22,529 nucleotides of DNA from DATIJJ01 sp039936115. Lineage in GTDB: Bacteria > Pseudomonadota > Gammaproteobacteria > DSM-16500. The notes under the pieces are model-generated. The model was not told the origin of the DNA, searched no databases, and was given only the letters and a program-made list of their open reading frames with translations. This document shows positions 14,894-22,529 of this stretch, piece after piece (position 1 is the first letter of the stretch; every line of letters starts with the position of its first letter). The DNA is taken from assembly GCA_039936115.1 (NCBI GenBank), contig JBDTIZ010000243.1:1-22529 (forward strand), in the 5' to 3' direction. The position numbers were made by a program, and so were the translations under genes.

Positions 14894-15337
14894 TCACCGA
14901 GCATCACTCTGATTTAACATATACTGAATCGTTTCACGCAACTGCTCATCACTACATTCAAAACAACCGCCGCGTGCTGGCATTGCACCTAAACCTTCCG
15001 TAGTAATTTTCATTAACGTAGGCATGCCCATTTGTCGCTTGAGCTGCCAGGTTTTAGTATCACCGATTCTAGGTGCATTGATATCAATGACAGGTGGATT
15101 GCCATGACAAGATGTACAGAATTGTTTGAAAATTTTTTCCCCGGCTTTAGGATCACCTGTCAGTTGTTTGACAAATAAAGCAGGATAATGAAATGTTTCA
15201 ATCGTTTGGACATCACCTAAGACGCGGCTTGATATAGGGTTATGCAATCGATGTTGATAAAGGGAAATACAAAATCCCAGCAAACCGCTTATCAAAAGAA
15301 TAAGAATAATAATTGCTATTTGAGTGTGTTTTTTCAT
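14894..15337 (-). CDS. Membrane-anchored cytochrome c5-type protein
   Basis: A 147-residue monoheme c-type cytochrome. A basic start (MKKHTQ) and one hydrophobic segment (about 7-27) form a signal anchor exporting the heme domain to the periplasm. The heme site is CTSCH (C74, C77, H78), and the distal ligand is probably M119 in GLGAMPARGG. The GGCFEC pair (C125, C128) followed by SDEQLRETIQYML is the hallmark of cytochrome c5 proteins. The likely role is electron delivery to a terminal oxidase, which fits the oxidase assembly cluster about 2 kb away. The ATG at 15337 gives a standard anchor; an in-frame ATG at 15361 adds eight residues and cannot be excluded. Neither has a strong ribosome site. 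Confidence 0.9.
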   Translation of the reverse strand: MKKHTQIAIIILILLISGLLGFCISLYQHRLHNPISSRVLGDVQTIETFHYPALFVKQLTGDPKAGEKIFKQFCTSCHGNPPVIDINAPRIGDTKTWQLKRQMGMPTLMKITTEGLGAMPARGGCFECSDEQLRETIQYMLNQSDAR

Positions 15338-15419
15338 AGCCTGATTATATACCTTATACATAGACTTAAAATAACCATTATGTTAGTTTTCACCCAATTA
15401 TTTGAGGAGCAACTCTAAC

Positions 15420-16460
15420 ATGACCCACTTTGATCCTAATGCAGCTGCCGCTAAAGATTCCGGTATTTTCGGACTTCCCTTCAGTGCTGAAGAAGCCAAA
15501 CTTGTTTTATTACCCATCCCCTGGGAAGTCACAACTTCTTATGGTCGAGGAACCTCTCGCGGACCTCAGGCTATTTTACAGGCGAGCAAACAAATCGATT
15601 TATTCGACATTGAGCTCGGGAATTTTTATACCGCGGGAATAGCTATGCTCCCAGAATCAAAAGAAGTGCTCACTTGGAATCATACTGCCTCTCAAGCGGC
15701 TCAAGATGTCATTGACGAAGTGTTAGCGCCAGATGAGTTACATTTTGCTATTGAGAAAGTAAATGCTTTTAGTATCCGTTTAAATGACTATGTTTATAAC
15801 GAAACAAAAAAACTCCTTTCAAAAGGAAAATTAGTCGGCGTCGTTGGTGGCGATCACTCTACGCCGTTTGGTGCGATACAGGCCTTTTTAGAAAAATATC
15901 CAAACATGGGCATTTTGCATTTTGATGCGCATGCGGATATGCGACACGCATATGAAGGGTTTGAACACTCTCATGCTTCGATTATGCATAATGTGATAAC
16001 AAAGACGCCTTTAACTAAGCTAGTGCAAGTTGGGATTCGCGATTTTTGTGAAGAAGAATTTGATTTTATTCAAATGCATAAAGATCGAGTGACTACTTTT
16101 TTTGATGTAAAAATTGCTGAAGAAAAAATGTTAGGCACTCATTGGTCGGCTATTTGCGATCAGATTATTCAAAATTTACCGCAAGAAGTGTATATCTCGT
16201 TTGATATTGATGGATTAGATCCGCGTTTCTGTCCGCACACAGGAACACCGGTTCCGGGTGGCTTGGATTTCCAGGAAGCGCTCTTTTTGATTAAAAAAGT
16301 GGTGTTATCGGGACGGAAAATTGTTGGGTTTGATTTGAATGAAGTATCACCGGGTGCTGCTGAATCTGCTGATGATGAACCGGATACGGCGGGTGAGTGG
16401 GATGCTAATGTGGGGGCTCGGTTGCTTTATAAGCTTTGTGGATGGACGATTAAGCAATAA
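15420..16460 (+). CDS. speB: Agmatinase/arginase-family ureohydrolase
   Basis: A 346-residue manganese-dependent ureohydrolase. The metal-binding motifs are complete: GGDHS, DAHAD (within ILHFDAHADMRHAYEG), and SFDIDGLDP, followed by TGTPVPGGL and the Glu of LNEVSPG. The N-terminal LPIPWEVTTSYGRGTSRGP is typical of agmatinases. The expected reaction is agmatine to putrescine plus urea, in polyamine synthesis; other guanidino substrates (arginine, guanidinobutyrate) are possible. Compared with E. coli SpeB (about 306 residues) it has an insert around residues 80-115. GAGGAG lies ten bases before the ATG at 15420; an in-frame TTG at 15402 would consume that site and was rejected. It is divergent from the cytochrome c5 gene; the repeat at 16464-16553 follows. 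Confidence 0.85.
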   Translation: MTHFDPNAAAAKDSGIFGLPFSAEEAKLVLLPIPWEVTTSYGRGTSRGPQAILQASKQIDLFDIELGNFYTAGIAMLPESKEVLTWNHTASQAAQDVIDEVLAPDELHFAIEKVNAFSIRLNDYVYNETKKLLSKGKLVGVVGGDHSTPFGAIQAFLEKYPNMGILHFDAHADMRHAYEGFEHSHASIMHNVITKTPLTKLVQVGIRDFCEEEFDFIQMHKDRVTTFFDVKIAEEKMLGTHWSAICDQIIQNLPQEVYISFDIDGLDPRFCPHTGTPVPGGLDFQEALFLIKKVVLSGRKIVGFDLNEVSPGAAESADDEPDTAGEWDANVGARLLYKLCGWTIKQ

Positions 16461-16463
16461 AAA

Positions 16464-16553
16464 CTGTCATTCTCGCGAAGGCGGCGCGAATCACCGTCAT
16501 TGCGAGCGCGAGCGAAGCAATGACGATTCGCCCCGCTTTCGCGGGAATGACAG
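16464..16553. repeat. Repeat type C, nested palindrome / bidirectional terminator
   Basis: The outer arms 16464-16492 and 16525-16553 (29 bases, starting CTGTCATTC) pair with three mismatches. Inside lies a second palindrome, CGTCATTGC (16495-16503) with GCAATGACG (16517-16525), carrying the same GCGAGCGCGAGCGAAGC core as repeat type B at 8210. It lies between convergent genes. The run TCTTTTT after the right arm could supply a terminator U-tract for the plus-strand gene. Confidence 0.75.
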
Positions 16554-16590
16554 GTCTTTTTGAACGCGGGAGGAGCGGTTGGTATAGGTT

Positions 16591-17064
16591 TTAAGCTAAG
16601 CGTTGCAAGTCTTTCAGCGCATCCAACAATGACTGTTCCGTATTCGGCCCCAGAATTGTTTTTGCGACTTTTCCATTCGGTGCAATGATAAACGTCACGG
16701 GTAACACATCAATTTGAGCTAAGCTCCAGGCTGTCGCTGGATTTTCTACAAGCTCAGGATAGGTGATCTTCATTTTAGTGAGCGTATTTTTTAATTCAGG
16801 CAATGGTAACTGGTCGAAGTTAACGCCATACAATACAACATTTTTATTTTGATTATGTAGATAAAAATTATTTAATTCAGGGATTTCTCTGACGCAGCTA
16901 TCACACCACTCAGCCCAAAAATTTAGGATAATCCATTTTCCTTTGAACGTGGATAGCTGAACTGAATTGCCATTTGCGTCATGAATTTGTAAAGGTTCTT
17001 CTGCCATTAGGTTAAGAGAAACCAGGCATATGACTAGGCTCAGAATAATTTTACTTAAACGCAT
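16591..17064 (-). CDS. TlpA/ResA-like periplasmic thioredoxin
   Basis: A 157-residue thiol-disulfide oxidoreductase. A signal peptide (MRLSKIILSLVICLVSLNLMA) is followed by a TlpA-type thioredoxin fold. The active site WAEWCDSCVREIPEL gives Cys-Asp-Ser-Cys at about residues 54-57, and the cis-proline loop VLPVTFII is intact. AAGGGT lies upstream of the ATG at 17064. It is last in the oxidase assembly cluster. A role in reducing apocytochrome or CuA-site cysteines, as for TlpA and ResA, is likely by family and context. Confidence 0.88.
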   Translation of the reverse strand: MRLSKIILSLVICLVSLNLMAEEPLQIHDANGNSVQLSTFKGKWIILNFWAEWCDSCVREIPELNNFYLHNQNKNVVLYGVNFDQLPLPELKNTLTKMKITYPELVENPATAWSLAQIDVLPVTFIIAPNGKVAKTILGPNTEQSLLDALKDLQRLA

Positions 17065-17094
17065 AACGTTACCCTTTAATGTTTATGTTCTGAA

Positions 17095-17110
17095 TCCCGC
17101 GAAGGCGGGA
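17095..17110. repeat. Truncated copy of repeat type C
   Basis: TCCCGC-gaag-GCGGGA forms a six-base-pair hairpin followed by ATGACAGG. GCGGGAATGACAGG is identical to the right end of the repeat at 16464-16553. It lies between the sco gene and the thioredoxin gene. Confidence 0.6.
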
Positions 17111-17123
17111 ATGACAGGATTTA

Positions 17124-17780
17124 TTAAGTCGCCGCCTTCAAAATAACCTGATAATCCTTAGCCATTTGCTCTGGATTATGCGGATAAGAAAGATACGCTT
17201 GCACTTGTCCATTTGGATTGAATACTAATATTTCTGCCGTATGATTAATTGTATATTGGCTTTTACCTGCGCCATCGAGTTCAATTTTTGCTGCAGCAAC
17301 ATGTAATTGTTTTTCCAACGCAACTGTTTCATTAATATCAGCACGCGTACCAATAAAATTAGGATTGAAGGACTTAACATAATCTTTCATGCGTCCAATG
17401 GAATCGCGATCAGGATCAACAGATACCATCACAATTTGTGGCAATTTGTTATCTGGCAACTGTGTTTGTAATTCTTTATACATTTGATTTAGCGCAGCCA
17501 TGGTGGTTGGACAAACCATTCCGCAATTGGTGAAACCAAAAAACATTAAAGTCCACTTGCCCTTCAAGCTTTCTTTATCGAATTTTTTTCCAGTGGTGGC
17601 AGCTAACGAAAAGTCGGCCATATCTTTTGTATCAGGTAAATAAGTGCCGTCTATTTTCACACTTTGTTTAACTTGATGTTGCATGAGGCCGAAACAAATC
17701 TCGACTGCGGCAACAGATGCGACGATTAGTAAAATAATTGAAATTAATTTCTTGTGGCTTTTCTTGGTTGTGTTATCCAT
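17124..17780 (-). CDS. sco1: SCO1/SenC family copper chaperone
   Basis: A 218-residue membrane-anchored copper chaperone with one N-terminal hydrophobic segment (about 11-30) and a periplasmic thioredoxin fold. The copper-binding CxxxC is present as FGFTNCGMVCPTT, and the distal His is in YTINHTAEI. VSVDPDRD and the closing PNGQVQAYLSYPH region also match the family. The usual Pro after the first Cys is replaced by Gly. Its role is delivery of copper, or reduction of the CuA site, in cytochrome oxidase subunit II. It lies 20 bases downstream of cyoE. Confidence 0.94.
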   Translation of the reverse strand: MDNTTKKSHKKLISIILLIVASVAAVEICFGLMQHQVKQSVKIDGTYLPDTKDMADFSLAATTGKKFDKESLKGKWTLMFFGFTNCGMVCPTTMAALNQMYKELQTQLPDNKLPQIVMVSVDPDRDSIGRMKDYVKSFNPNFIGTRADINETVALEKQLHVAAAKIELDGAGKSQYTINHTAEILVFNPNGQVQAYLSYPHNPEQMAKDYQVILKAAT

Positions 17781-17800
17781 CCTGATGACCTCTGTTAAAA

Positions 17801-18670
17801 TTAATAATGAAAACTAAAATGATCTACCAACAACAATAAAAACAAAATCCCTAAATAATAAATTGAGTATTTAAACGTATCCATAGCGTGTTTTTTTTCT
17901 TCACTAAAAAATAATCGCAGCACATACATTAAAAAAACCAGGTTAGCTAATGTAACACCTACCACGTAAATCAGTCCCGACATACCAATTAAATAAGGCA
18001 TAGTGGTAACTAACATCAATAAAATCGTATAGAGCACAATATTTAATTTGGTGAATGCAATACCATGCGTATTAGGCAACATAGGCACTTTCGCTCTAGC
18101 ATAATCTTCAAAACGATGAATTGCCAACGCCCAAAAATGCGGCGGCGTCCAAATATAAATAATTAATACTAATAACAATGCCTCTGGACTGATGGATCCT
18201 GTCACTGCCGTCCATCCCAGCAAAGGCGGAATTGCACCCGCTATCCCACCGATCACAATGTTTTGTGGTGTCGCATGCTTTAAATAAAGCGTGTAACAGA
18301 CGGCATAGCCGATCAAAGAAAGCAGCGTTAAAAATGCGGTGAGCTTATTGGTAAAACCAAGCAAAATAAGCGTGCCAATCACGCAGAGTGTTGTCGCAAA
18401 TATAAGGCTATTGCGCGTACTTATTTTACCTTGCACAATCGGACGATTCTGAGTGCGGCACATTAATTTATCGATGTGTTGATCTGCCGCATGATTCAAT
18501 GCAGCCGCAGCACCCGCGACTAAAGCGATACCTAAATTACCAAAAAATAATGGCAATAGCGGAACAGATTGAGTGGATGCCAGACACATGCCGACAATAG
18601 ACGTCAGTATCATCAACATCACAACTCTAGGTTTGCATAATTCTACATATTCATGCACTAATAATTTCAT
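17801..18670 (-). CDS. cyoE: Protoheme IX farnesyltransferase (heme O synthase)
   Basis: A 289-residue UbiA-superfamily prenyltransferase with about nine membrane segments, also named CtaB or COX10. The prenyl-diphosphate motif is seen as NHAADQHIDKLMCRTQNRP (about residues 61-79). The second loop has YTLYLKHATPQNIVIGGIAGAIPPLLGW, then WTPPHFWALAI and YARAKVPMLP. It converts heme B to heme O using farnesyl diphosphate. Three bases separate it from ctaA, so the two steps of heme A synthesis are tightly coupled. Length is normal. Confidence 0.95.
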   Translation of the reverse strand: MKLLVHEYVELCKPRVVMLMILTSIVGMCLASTQSVPLLPLFFGNLGIALVAGAAAALNHAADQHIDKLMCRTQNRPIVQGKISTRNSLIFATTLCVIGTLILLGFTNKLTAFLTLLSLIGYAVCYTLYLKHATPQNIVIGGIAGAIPPLLGWTAVTGSISPEALLLVLIIYIWTPPHFWALAIHRFEDYARAKVPMLPNTHGIAFTKLNIVLYTILLMLVTTMPYLIGMSGLIYVVGVTLANLVFLMYVLRLFFSEEKKHAMDTFKYSIYYLGILFLLLLVDHFSFHY

Positions 18671-18673
18671 ATC

Positions 18674-19708
18674 CTACTCGCTACGGACTAGTTTAAAAAT
18701 AAATGTAATCATCGCGAGCAACAATATTGCTGCAACAATAGTATGCGCTAATGCTGTCACTAGCGGGAGCTTGAAAATGACGTTGCTGATGCCAAGACAA
18801 AGTTGAATACAAAGCAAACCTAAAATTAAATATAGGAATTGAACCAGCACTACTTGTTTTTTTAACTTCGACATAGCAATCGTACTGAAAATAAATAAAT
18901 ATGTCGTAAGAACTACCGCACCGAATCGATGCGACATCTGAATCGTTTTTCTAAGGATTGCTGATAACACGCCGCCCTCGTAATTAATACCAATCGGCGC
19001 AAACAAATCGAATGCACGTTTAAATTCGAATTGCATAGCTTGGTCATTCACACAAAAAGGGAAATCTGGACAACTCAACGAAGCATAATTAGTACTCGTC
19101 CAAGCGCCTAGCATAATTTGTAATATTAATAAGAATAAACCTATGCAGGCGAAGACTAAGAGGGGTACGAATTTCCCTTTTTTCTTGATTGAATACACTG
19201 ATCTTAGTTTTTTTTTGATCGGCCGATTCATTAAATAAATCAACCACAACATAGATAAAATAAAATAGCCGCCTAATAAATGTTGTGAAACAATGATAGG
19301 TAGTAATTTCAACGTGACGGTCAGTCGGCCTAGTAAAACCTGATAAACTAGTAACAATAAAAGTAATAGGGCTGCAATCACATTTTTTCGTGCACGACAT
19401 TCCCGTTGCATAAAGATTTTCGTCACAATCGCTAAAATAAAAATACTTAAACCGCCACCTACAAAATAACGATGAATCATTTCAGTCCATGCCTTGTAGG
19501 CAACGAGATGGGCGTTAGGATATTGGGTTGCAGCTGCCTCACGCGCCATTTCACTGACAGGCACGGTGAGCATTCCGTAACAACCCGGCCAATCTGGACA
19601 ACCAAGACCTGCGTCAATCAAGCGCGTGAATGCTCCGAGTGCAATAATACCCAACGCAAAAAAACTCGCGAACAATCCAAGTTTTGAAAGAAAATCCTGT
19701 CTACCCAA
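18674..19708 (-). CDS. ctaA: Heme A synthase (COX15/CtaA)
   Basis: A 344-residue integral membrane protein with about eight segments. Family motifs are GAFTRLIDAGLGCPDWPGCYG near the start, then EMIHRYFVGG, VLLGRLTVTLKLLPIIVSQHLLGG, LGAWTSTNYASLSCPDFPFC, MSHRFGAVV and ALAHTIVAAILL, giving the paired heme-ligand histidines. It oxidises the C8 methyl of heme O to the formyl group of heme A. It starts at TTG (19706-19708) with GAGG nine bases upstream and overlaps the preceding gene by eight bases, implying translational coupling. Confidence 0.94.
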   Translation of the reverse strand: MGRQDFLSKLGLFASFFALGIIALGAFTRLIDAGLGCPDWPGCYGMLTVPVSEMAREAAATQYPNAHLVAYKAWTEMIHRYFVGGGLSIFILAIVTKIFMQRECRARKNVIAALLLLLLLVYQVLLGRLTVTLKLLPIIVSQHLLGGYFILSMLWLIYLMNRPIKKKLRSVYSIKKKGKFVPLLVFACIGLFLLILQIMLGAWTSTNYASLSCPDFPFCVNDQAMQFEFKRAFDLFAPIGINYEGGVLSAILRKTIQMSHRFGAVVLTTYLFIFSTIAMSKLKKQVVLVQFLYLILGLLCIQLCLGISNVIFKLPLVTALAHTIVAAILLLAMITFIFKLVRSE

Positions 19709-20219
19709 TTTGCGATACCTCTAATACTCTTTTCATATCGTTTAATACATTCATTGGATTAGTGGTTTCGGGATAATACATGAATAAATTACCCAGCGGA
19801 TCGATCAGATAAATTTTGCGACTTGCAATAAAATCACGTGTGCCAATTTTTTCGAAGGCTGTCGTTAATTTTTTCAAAACAAGCTTGTTGAGTGTGATGC
19901 GTTGCGTGTCGACTCTATCGCTATTTTTGCCCATAGCTTTTTGGACTTGTTGCAATTGAAACTGGATTTTTTCACATTGCGTATCACAGCTTGCATCTGA
20001 GACATAAATAACTCGCCATTTTTTTTCGTGCGCGGCTGAGTTATCCGCATACAAAAATGCTGCGTCAATTGCTGGATTGACCAACGCGCCGTGATTTAAT
20101 GTTTTTAATTGGAAATAATTATGATAGTGATACAAACACCAACTCGCCGCTAATGGGACAACAAACATCAGGACCAGTAACGCTAATTTGCTTCGTGCAG
20201 CTCGATGATTTATTTGCAT
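19701..20219 (-). CDS. SCO-like membrane-anchored thioredoxin-fold protein
   Basis: A 172-residue protein with one N-terminal membrane anchor (about 11-30) and a periplasmic domain. VIYVSDASCDTQCEKIQFQLQQV holds a CxxxC (C78, C82) in the place of the Sco copper motif. KIYLIDPLGNLFMYYPE corresponds to the Sco strand pair, but no His stands at the usual distal-ligand position. It is probably an accessory oxidase assembly factor of the kind found between surf1 and ctaA in gammaproteobacteria, with altered or no copper binding. It overlaps surf1 by ten bases and ctaA by eight bases. Confidence 0.75.
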   Translation of the reverse strand: MQINHRAARSKLALLVLMFVVPLAASWCLYHYHNYFQLKTLNHGALVNPAIDAAFLYADNSAAHEKKWRVIYVSDASCDTQCEKIQFQLQQVQKAMGKNSDRVDTQRITLNKLVLKKLTTAFEKIGTRDFIASRKIYLIDPLGNLFMYYPETTNPMNVLNDMKRVLEVSQIG

Positions 20220-20965
20220 AGTTTCGAATCTCTACGTTCACAACAAAAACAAAAATAAGCAATTAACAAAACGAGTGCTAACGCAAACCATTGCACGGCA
20301 TATGCCATGTGGCGCTCGGGTGGCATCGTCGTAATTGTCCAATCGCGAATAAAACCATTCGGCGCATTCGCATTCAACCGCACCATTAAGGGATAAAACG
20401 GCTGTTTAACTACTTGGCTTATTTCATCCAAATCTATTTTTTGCATGACGAGCGGCGATATTTCCGGCGTCAGAATATTTTTTCCCAAAATAAATTGGTA
20501 TTCATTCAATAATTTAATATAGCCTGTTAAGTGCTGAGTGCTGTTAACAGGTTCGATCTTAGGTAACGCTGAATTATTCGGTTTTGCAATCCAACCACGA
20601 TCGATCAAAACTAATTTCTCTTCGCCCTTGATTTTTAATGGCGTCAATACTTCAAACCCAACTTGATCGTGATAAAAACGATTCTGCACCAACAGCGTAA
20701 ATTGATTTAAGTAATTACCCGCTACGCTAACTGTTTGAAATTGATAATCATTTGGTTTCGATAATTCTGTTATCGGTATCGGGGCTGCATTAAGGCGTTG
20801 TTGGGAAGTCGTTACTAATATTTTTTTTTGTGCATAACGATGAAGCTGCCAAACGCCCAACACACAGCACAAACAAAACAGAAAAGCGCACAGCAGAAAA
20901 AAACCTAACCTGAATTGGATCAGGTAAGCTTGCTTACGAAAATAGAATTGTAAAGGCTTTGTCAT
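20210..20965 (-). CDS. SURF1 family cytochrome oxidase assembly protein
   Basis: A 251-residue protein with two membrane segments (about 18-40 and 225-243) flanking a periplasmic domain, the SURF1 layout. Motifs are LGVWQLHRYAQKK after the first segment, then GNYL, LVLIDRGWIAKP and the closing RHMAYAVQWFALALVLLIAY. It helps insert heme A into subunit I. The upstream ribosome site is weak; the ATG at 20965 is the first in frame. It lies 32 bases after ctaG; subunit III would often be found at this junction. Confidence 0.93.
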   Translation of the reverse strand: MTKPLQFYFRKQAYLIQFRLGFFLLCAFLFCLCCVLGVWQLHRYAQKKILVTTSQQRLNAAPIPITELSKPNDYQFQTVSVAGNYLNQFTLLVQNRFYHDQVGFEVLTPLKIKGEEKLVLIDRGWIAKPNNSALPKIEPVNSTQHLTGYIKLLNEYQFILGKNILTPEISPLVMQKIDLDEISQVVKQPFYPLMVRLNANAPNGFIRDWTITTMPPERHMAYAVQWFALALVLLIAYFCFCCERRDSKLCK

Positions 20966-20997
20966 CTGCGGGCTCGGTATCGCTCAAAAGTGCGTCA

Positions 20998-21582
20998 TTA
21001 TAGATCAATTCTGCCTTTTGTAAAACGCTCTTGTTTTTTCAGGTATCCGCTCGCATCAAACAGGGTATAAGACAGAGTTACTGCTTTGATATCTTTAGAA
21101 ATTGCTGGATCAATGAAGAAATAAACCGGCATGTTGGCCTTTTCACCTTTGAAGAAATATTGCTGGGTAAAACAAAAACATTCGGTTTTCTTCAAAAAGC
21201 GGGCACCATCCATGGGTGTAATACTGGGAATCGCTTGAACTGTCATTTCCTGTCCTGATTGATTTTCAGCAAAAAAATAAACTAACTTACGCTCGCCGGG
21301 ATGTATCTCGATATAACGCTCCAGCGGAACAAATTTAAATTTCAAACCGCTATGCAATGTTGTCGAAAAGTAGACTTTAATGACACGTGATTTATCTACC
21401 TGCATGCCAGAATCTAATGCCGCTGCACTATTCGCCGACTTGCCATTAATGCCTTCTTGTTTACAAATTAATGCATAAAGCGGCACTAACATATAGCAAA
21501 ATCCGAACATAAAAATAATGCCACAAACTAACAGAATGATCAGTCGTTTGTGGCTTTTTCGTTCGGTTACATTTCTAGGCAT
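20998..21582 (-). CDS. ctaG: Cytochrome c oxidase assembly protein CtaG/Cox11
   Basis: A 194-residue CuB-site copper chaperone. One N-terminal membrane segment (about 12-34) is followed by a periplasmic immunoglobulin-like domain. The copper motif KTECFCFTQQ is intact, and the third cysteine after the membrane segment is seen in LYALICKQEG. KFVPLERYIEIHPGERKLVYFFAENQS matches the conserved core. It starts two bases after the ctaD stop, consistent with co-translation. Confidence 0.95.
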   Translation of the reverse strand: MPRNVTERKSHKRLIILLVCGIIFMFGFCYMLVPLYALICKQEGINGKSANSAAALDSGMQVDKSRVIKVYFSTTLHSGLKFKFVPLERYIEIHPGERKLVYFFAENQSGQEMTVQAIPSITPMDGARFLKKTECFCFTQQYFFKGEKANMPVYFFIDPAISKDIKAVTLSYTLFDASGYLKKQERFTKGRIDL

Positions 21583-21584
21583 TG

Positions 21585-22529
21585 CTAATGAATCACGGGT
21601 GCAGTTTCAAACGTATGATAAGGAACCGGAGATGGAAGCGTCCATTCCAAACCATGCGATCCTTCCCACACTTCATCACTCACATGACCCACACGTTTGC
21701 CAAAACAAGACTTTAAAATAATGTATAAGAAAAACAATTGGGCGATACCAAAAATAAATGCGCCAATGGTGCAAAGCTGATTGAAGTCAGTAAATTGCAA
21801 CGAATAATCTGGAATACGGCGCGGCATACCGGCCAATCCCAAAAAGTGCATAGGCAAGAAAGTGAGATTCATGCCAATGACCGATAACCAGAAATGAATT
21901 TGACCGAGTCTTTCACTATACATTTGACCGGTCCATTTCGGTAACCAGTAATAAACGCCAGCGATAATAGTAAATAATGATCCCGACACGAGTACATAAT
22001 GGAAATGCGCAACCACAAAATAACTGTCTCGATATTGATAATCACTAGGAACCAAAGCCAACATCACACCTGAAAGCCCACCGATGGTAAACATCACCAA
22101 GAAACCTAGCGCAAATAACATGGGTGTTTCAAACGTGATAGAACCTTTAAACAGAGTCGCCAGCCAGTTAAATACTTTAATCCCTGTCGGCACTGCAACT
22201 AACATAGTGGCATACATAAAATAAAGCTGTGCTGCAATCGGTGCGCCTGTCGTAAACATGTGATGCATCCAAACCACAAAACCTACGATAGCAATCATGA
22301 CAGTTGCATACACCATCGCGTGATAGCCAAATAATTTTTTTCTGGAAAACGTTTGCATGATTTCGGAAATCACGCCAAAACCCGGCAGAATTAAAATATA
22401 CACTTCAGGATGACCGAAGAACCAAAATACATGTTGAAACAGTAACGGATCGCCGCCGCCGGCTGCGTTAAAAAAACTTGTATGGAAATGACGATCCATC
22501 AACATCATTGTGACACATCCCGCAAGTAC
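21585..22529 (-). CDS. ctaD: Cytochrome c oxidase subunit I (partial, 5' end outside window)
   Basis: The C-terminal 314 codons of an aa3-type heme-copper oxidase subunit I. The reading frame is open to the right edge (VLAGCVT precedes MMLMDRHF), so the methionines near 22508 are internal. GGGDPLLFQHVFWFFGHPEVYILILPGFG carries the CuB His and cross-linked Tyr. MHHMF supplies the other two CuB histidines, and AHFHYVL the heme a3 and heme a ligands. The proton-channel glycine-rich and SGSLFT segments follow, ending in a hydrophilic tail. It reduces oxygen to water and pumps protons. It is the first gene of the cluster as seen here. Confidence 0.96.
   Translation of the reverse strand, partial: VLAGCVTMMLMDRHFHTSFFNAAGGGDPLLFQHVFWFFGHPEVYILILPGFGVISEIMQTFSRKKLFGYHAMVYATVMIAIVGFVVWMHHMFTTGAPIAAQLYFMYATMLVAVPTGIKVFNWLATLFKGSITFETPMLFALGFLVMFTIGGLSGVMLALVPSDYQYRDSYFVVAHFHYVLVSGSLFTIIAGVYYWLPKWTGQMYSERLGQIHFWLSVIGMNLTFLPMHFLGLAGMPRRIPDYSLQFTDFNQLCTIGAFIFGIAQLFFLYIILKSCFGKRVGHVSDEVWEGSHGLEWTLPSPVPYHTFETAPVIH

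Noticed and set aside
22487..22508. Start of a complete ctaD at the methionines near 22508
   Set aside because: The frame stays open to the edge with family-typical residues, and the N-terminal half of subunit I is missing, so the gene is cut by the window.

Overview
The window is AT-rich bacterial chromosomal DNA with gammaproteobacterial gene order: rpsF-rpsR-DUF2232-rplI on one strand, and a cytochrome c oxidase assembly cluster (ctaD-ctaG-surf1-ctaA-cyoE-sco). Several traits suggest a host-associated or aquatic member of the Legionellales: low GC, many palindromic intergenic repeats, a leucine-rich-repeat-like effector candidate, and c-di-GMP proteins with decayed domains. That placement is an inference from content; no 16S rRNA is present.

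Layout. 1-176 holds short direct repeats that look like a transposon end. 177-2410 (minus) holds a host-attachment/baeRF-like protein and a membrane GGDEF-EAL protein. 2525-4702 (plus) encodes a histidine-decarboxylase-like PLP enzyme fused to a GNAT-like domain. It is followed by a second GGDEF-EAL protein with a lost cyclase motif (4805-6757) and a FadL/OmpP1 porin (6779-8107). 8108-8406 is a nested palindromic repeat island. 8407-10601 (minus) is the ribosomal operon rpsF, rpsR, DUF2232, rplI. 10919-10995 is an elongator tRNA-Met, with a short-chain dehydrogenase starting 24 bases after it.

The most interesting locus is 12044-13625 (minus). A 29-residue, strongly acidic peptide ending in YNCCGCSNL has a good ribosome binding site. 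It lies upstream of a 440-residue DUF692/MNIO-family protein, the iron enzymes that modify cysteines in methanobactin and related RiPPs. A 32-bp-arm hairpin separates the two genes. No gene in the window encodes a transporter or a separate partner protein for the pair, but the MNIO protein carries an extra C-terminal region of about 170 residues. I read this as a candidate minimal RiPP cassette of unknown product. A divergently transcribed LRR-like protein (13764-14831) starts 138 bases away.

14894-16460 holds a membrane-anchored cytochrome c5-type protein and an agmatinase/arginase-family enzyme, divergently arranged. From 16591 to the right edge everything is on the minus strand. In transcription order: ctaD (partial), ctaG, surf1, a Sco-like protein, ctaA, cyoE, sco1/senC and a TlpA-like thioredoxin. 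These make heme A, load CuA/CuB and assemble the aa3-type oxidase. The subunit III gene often found between ctaG and surf1 is missing here.
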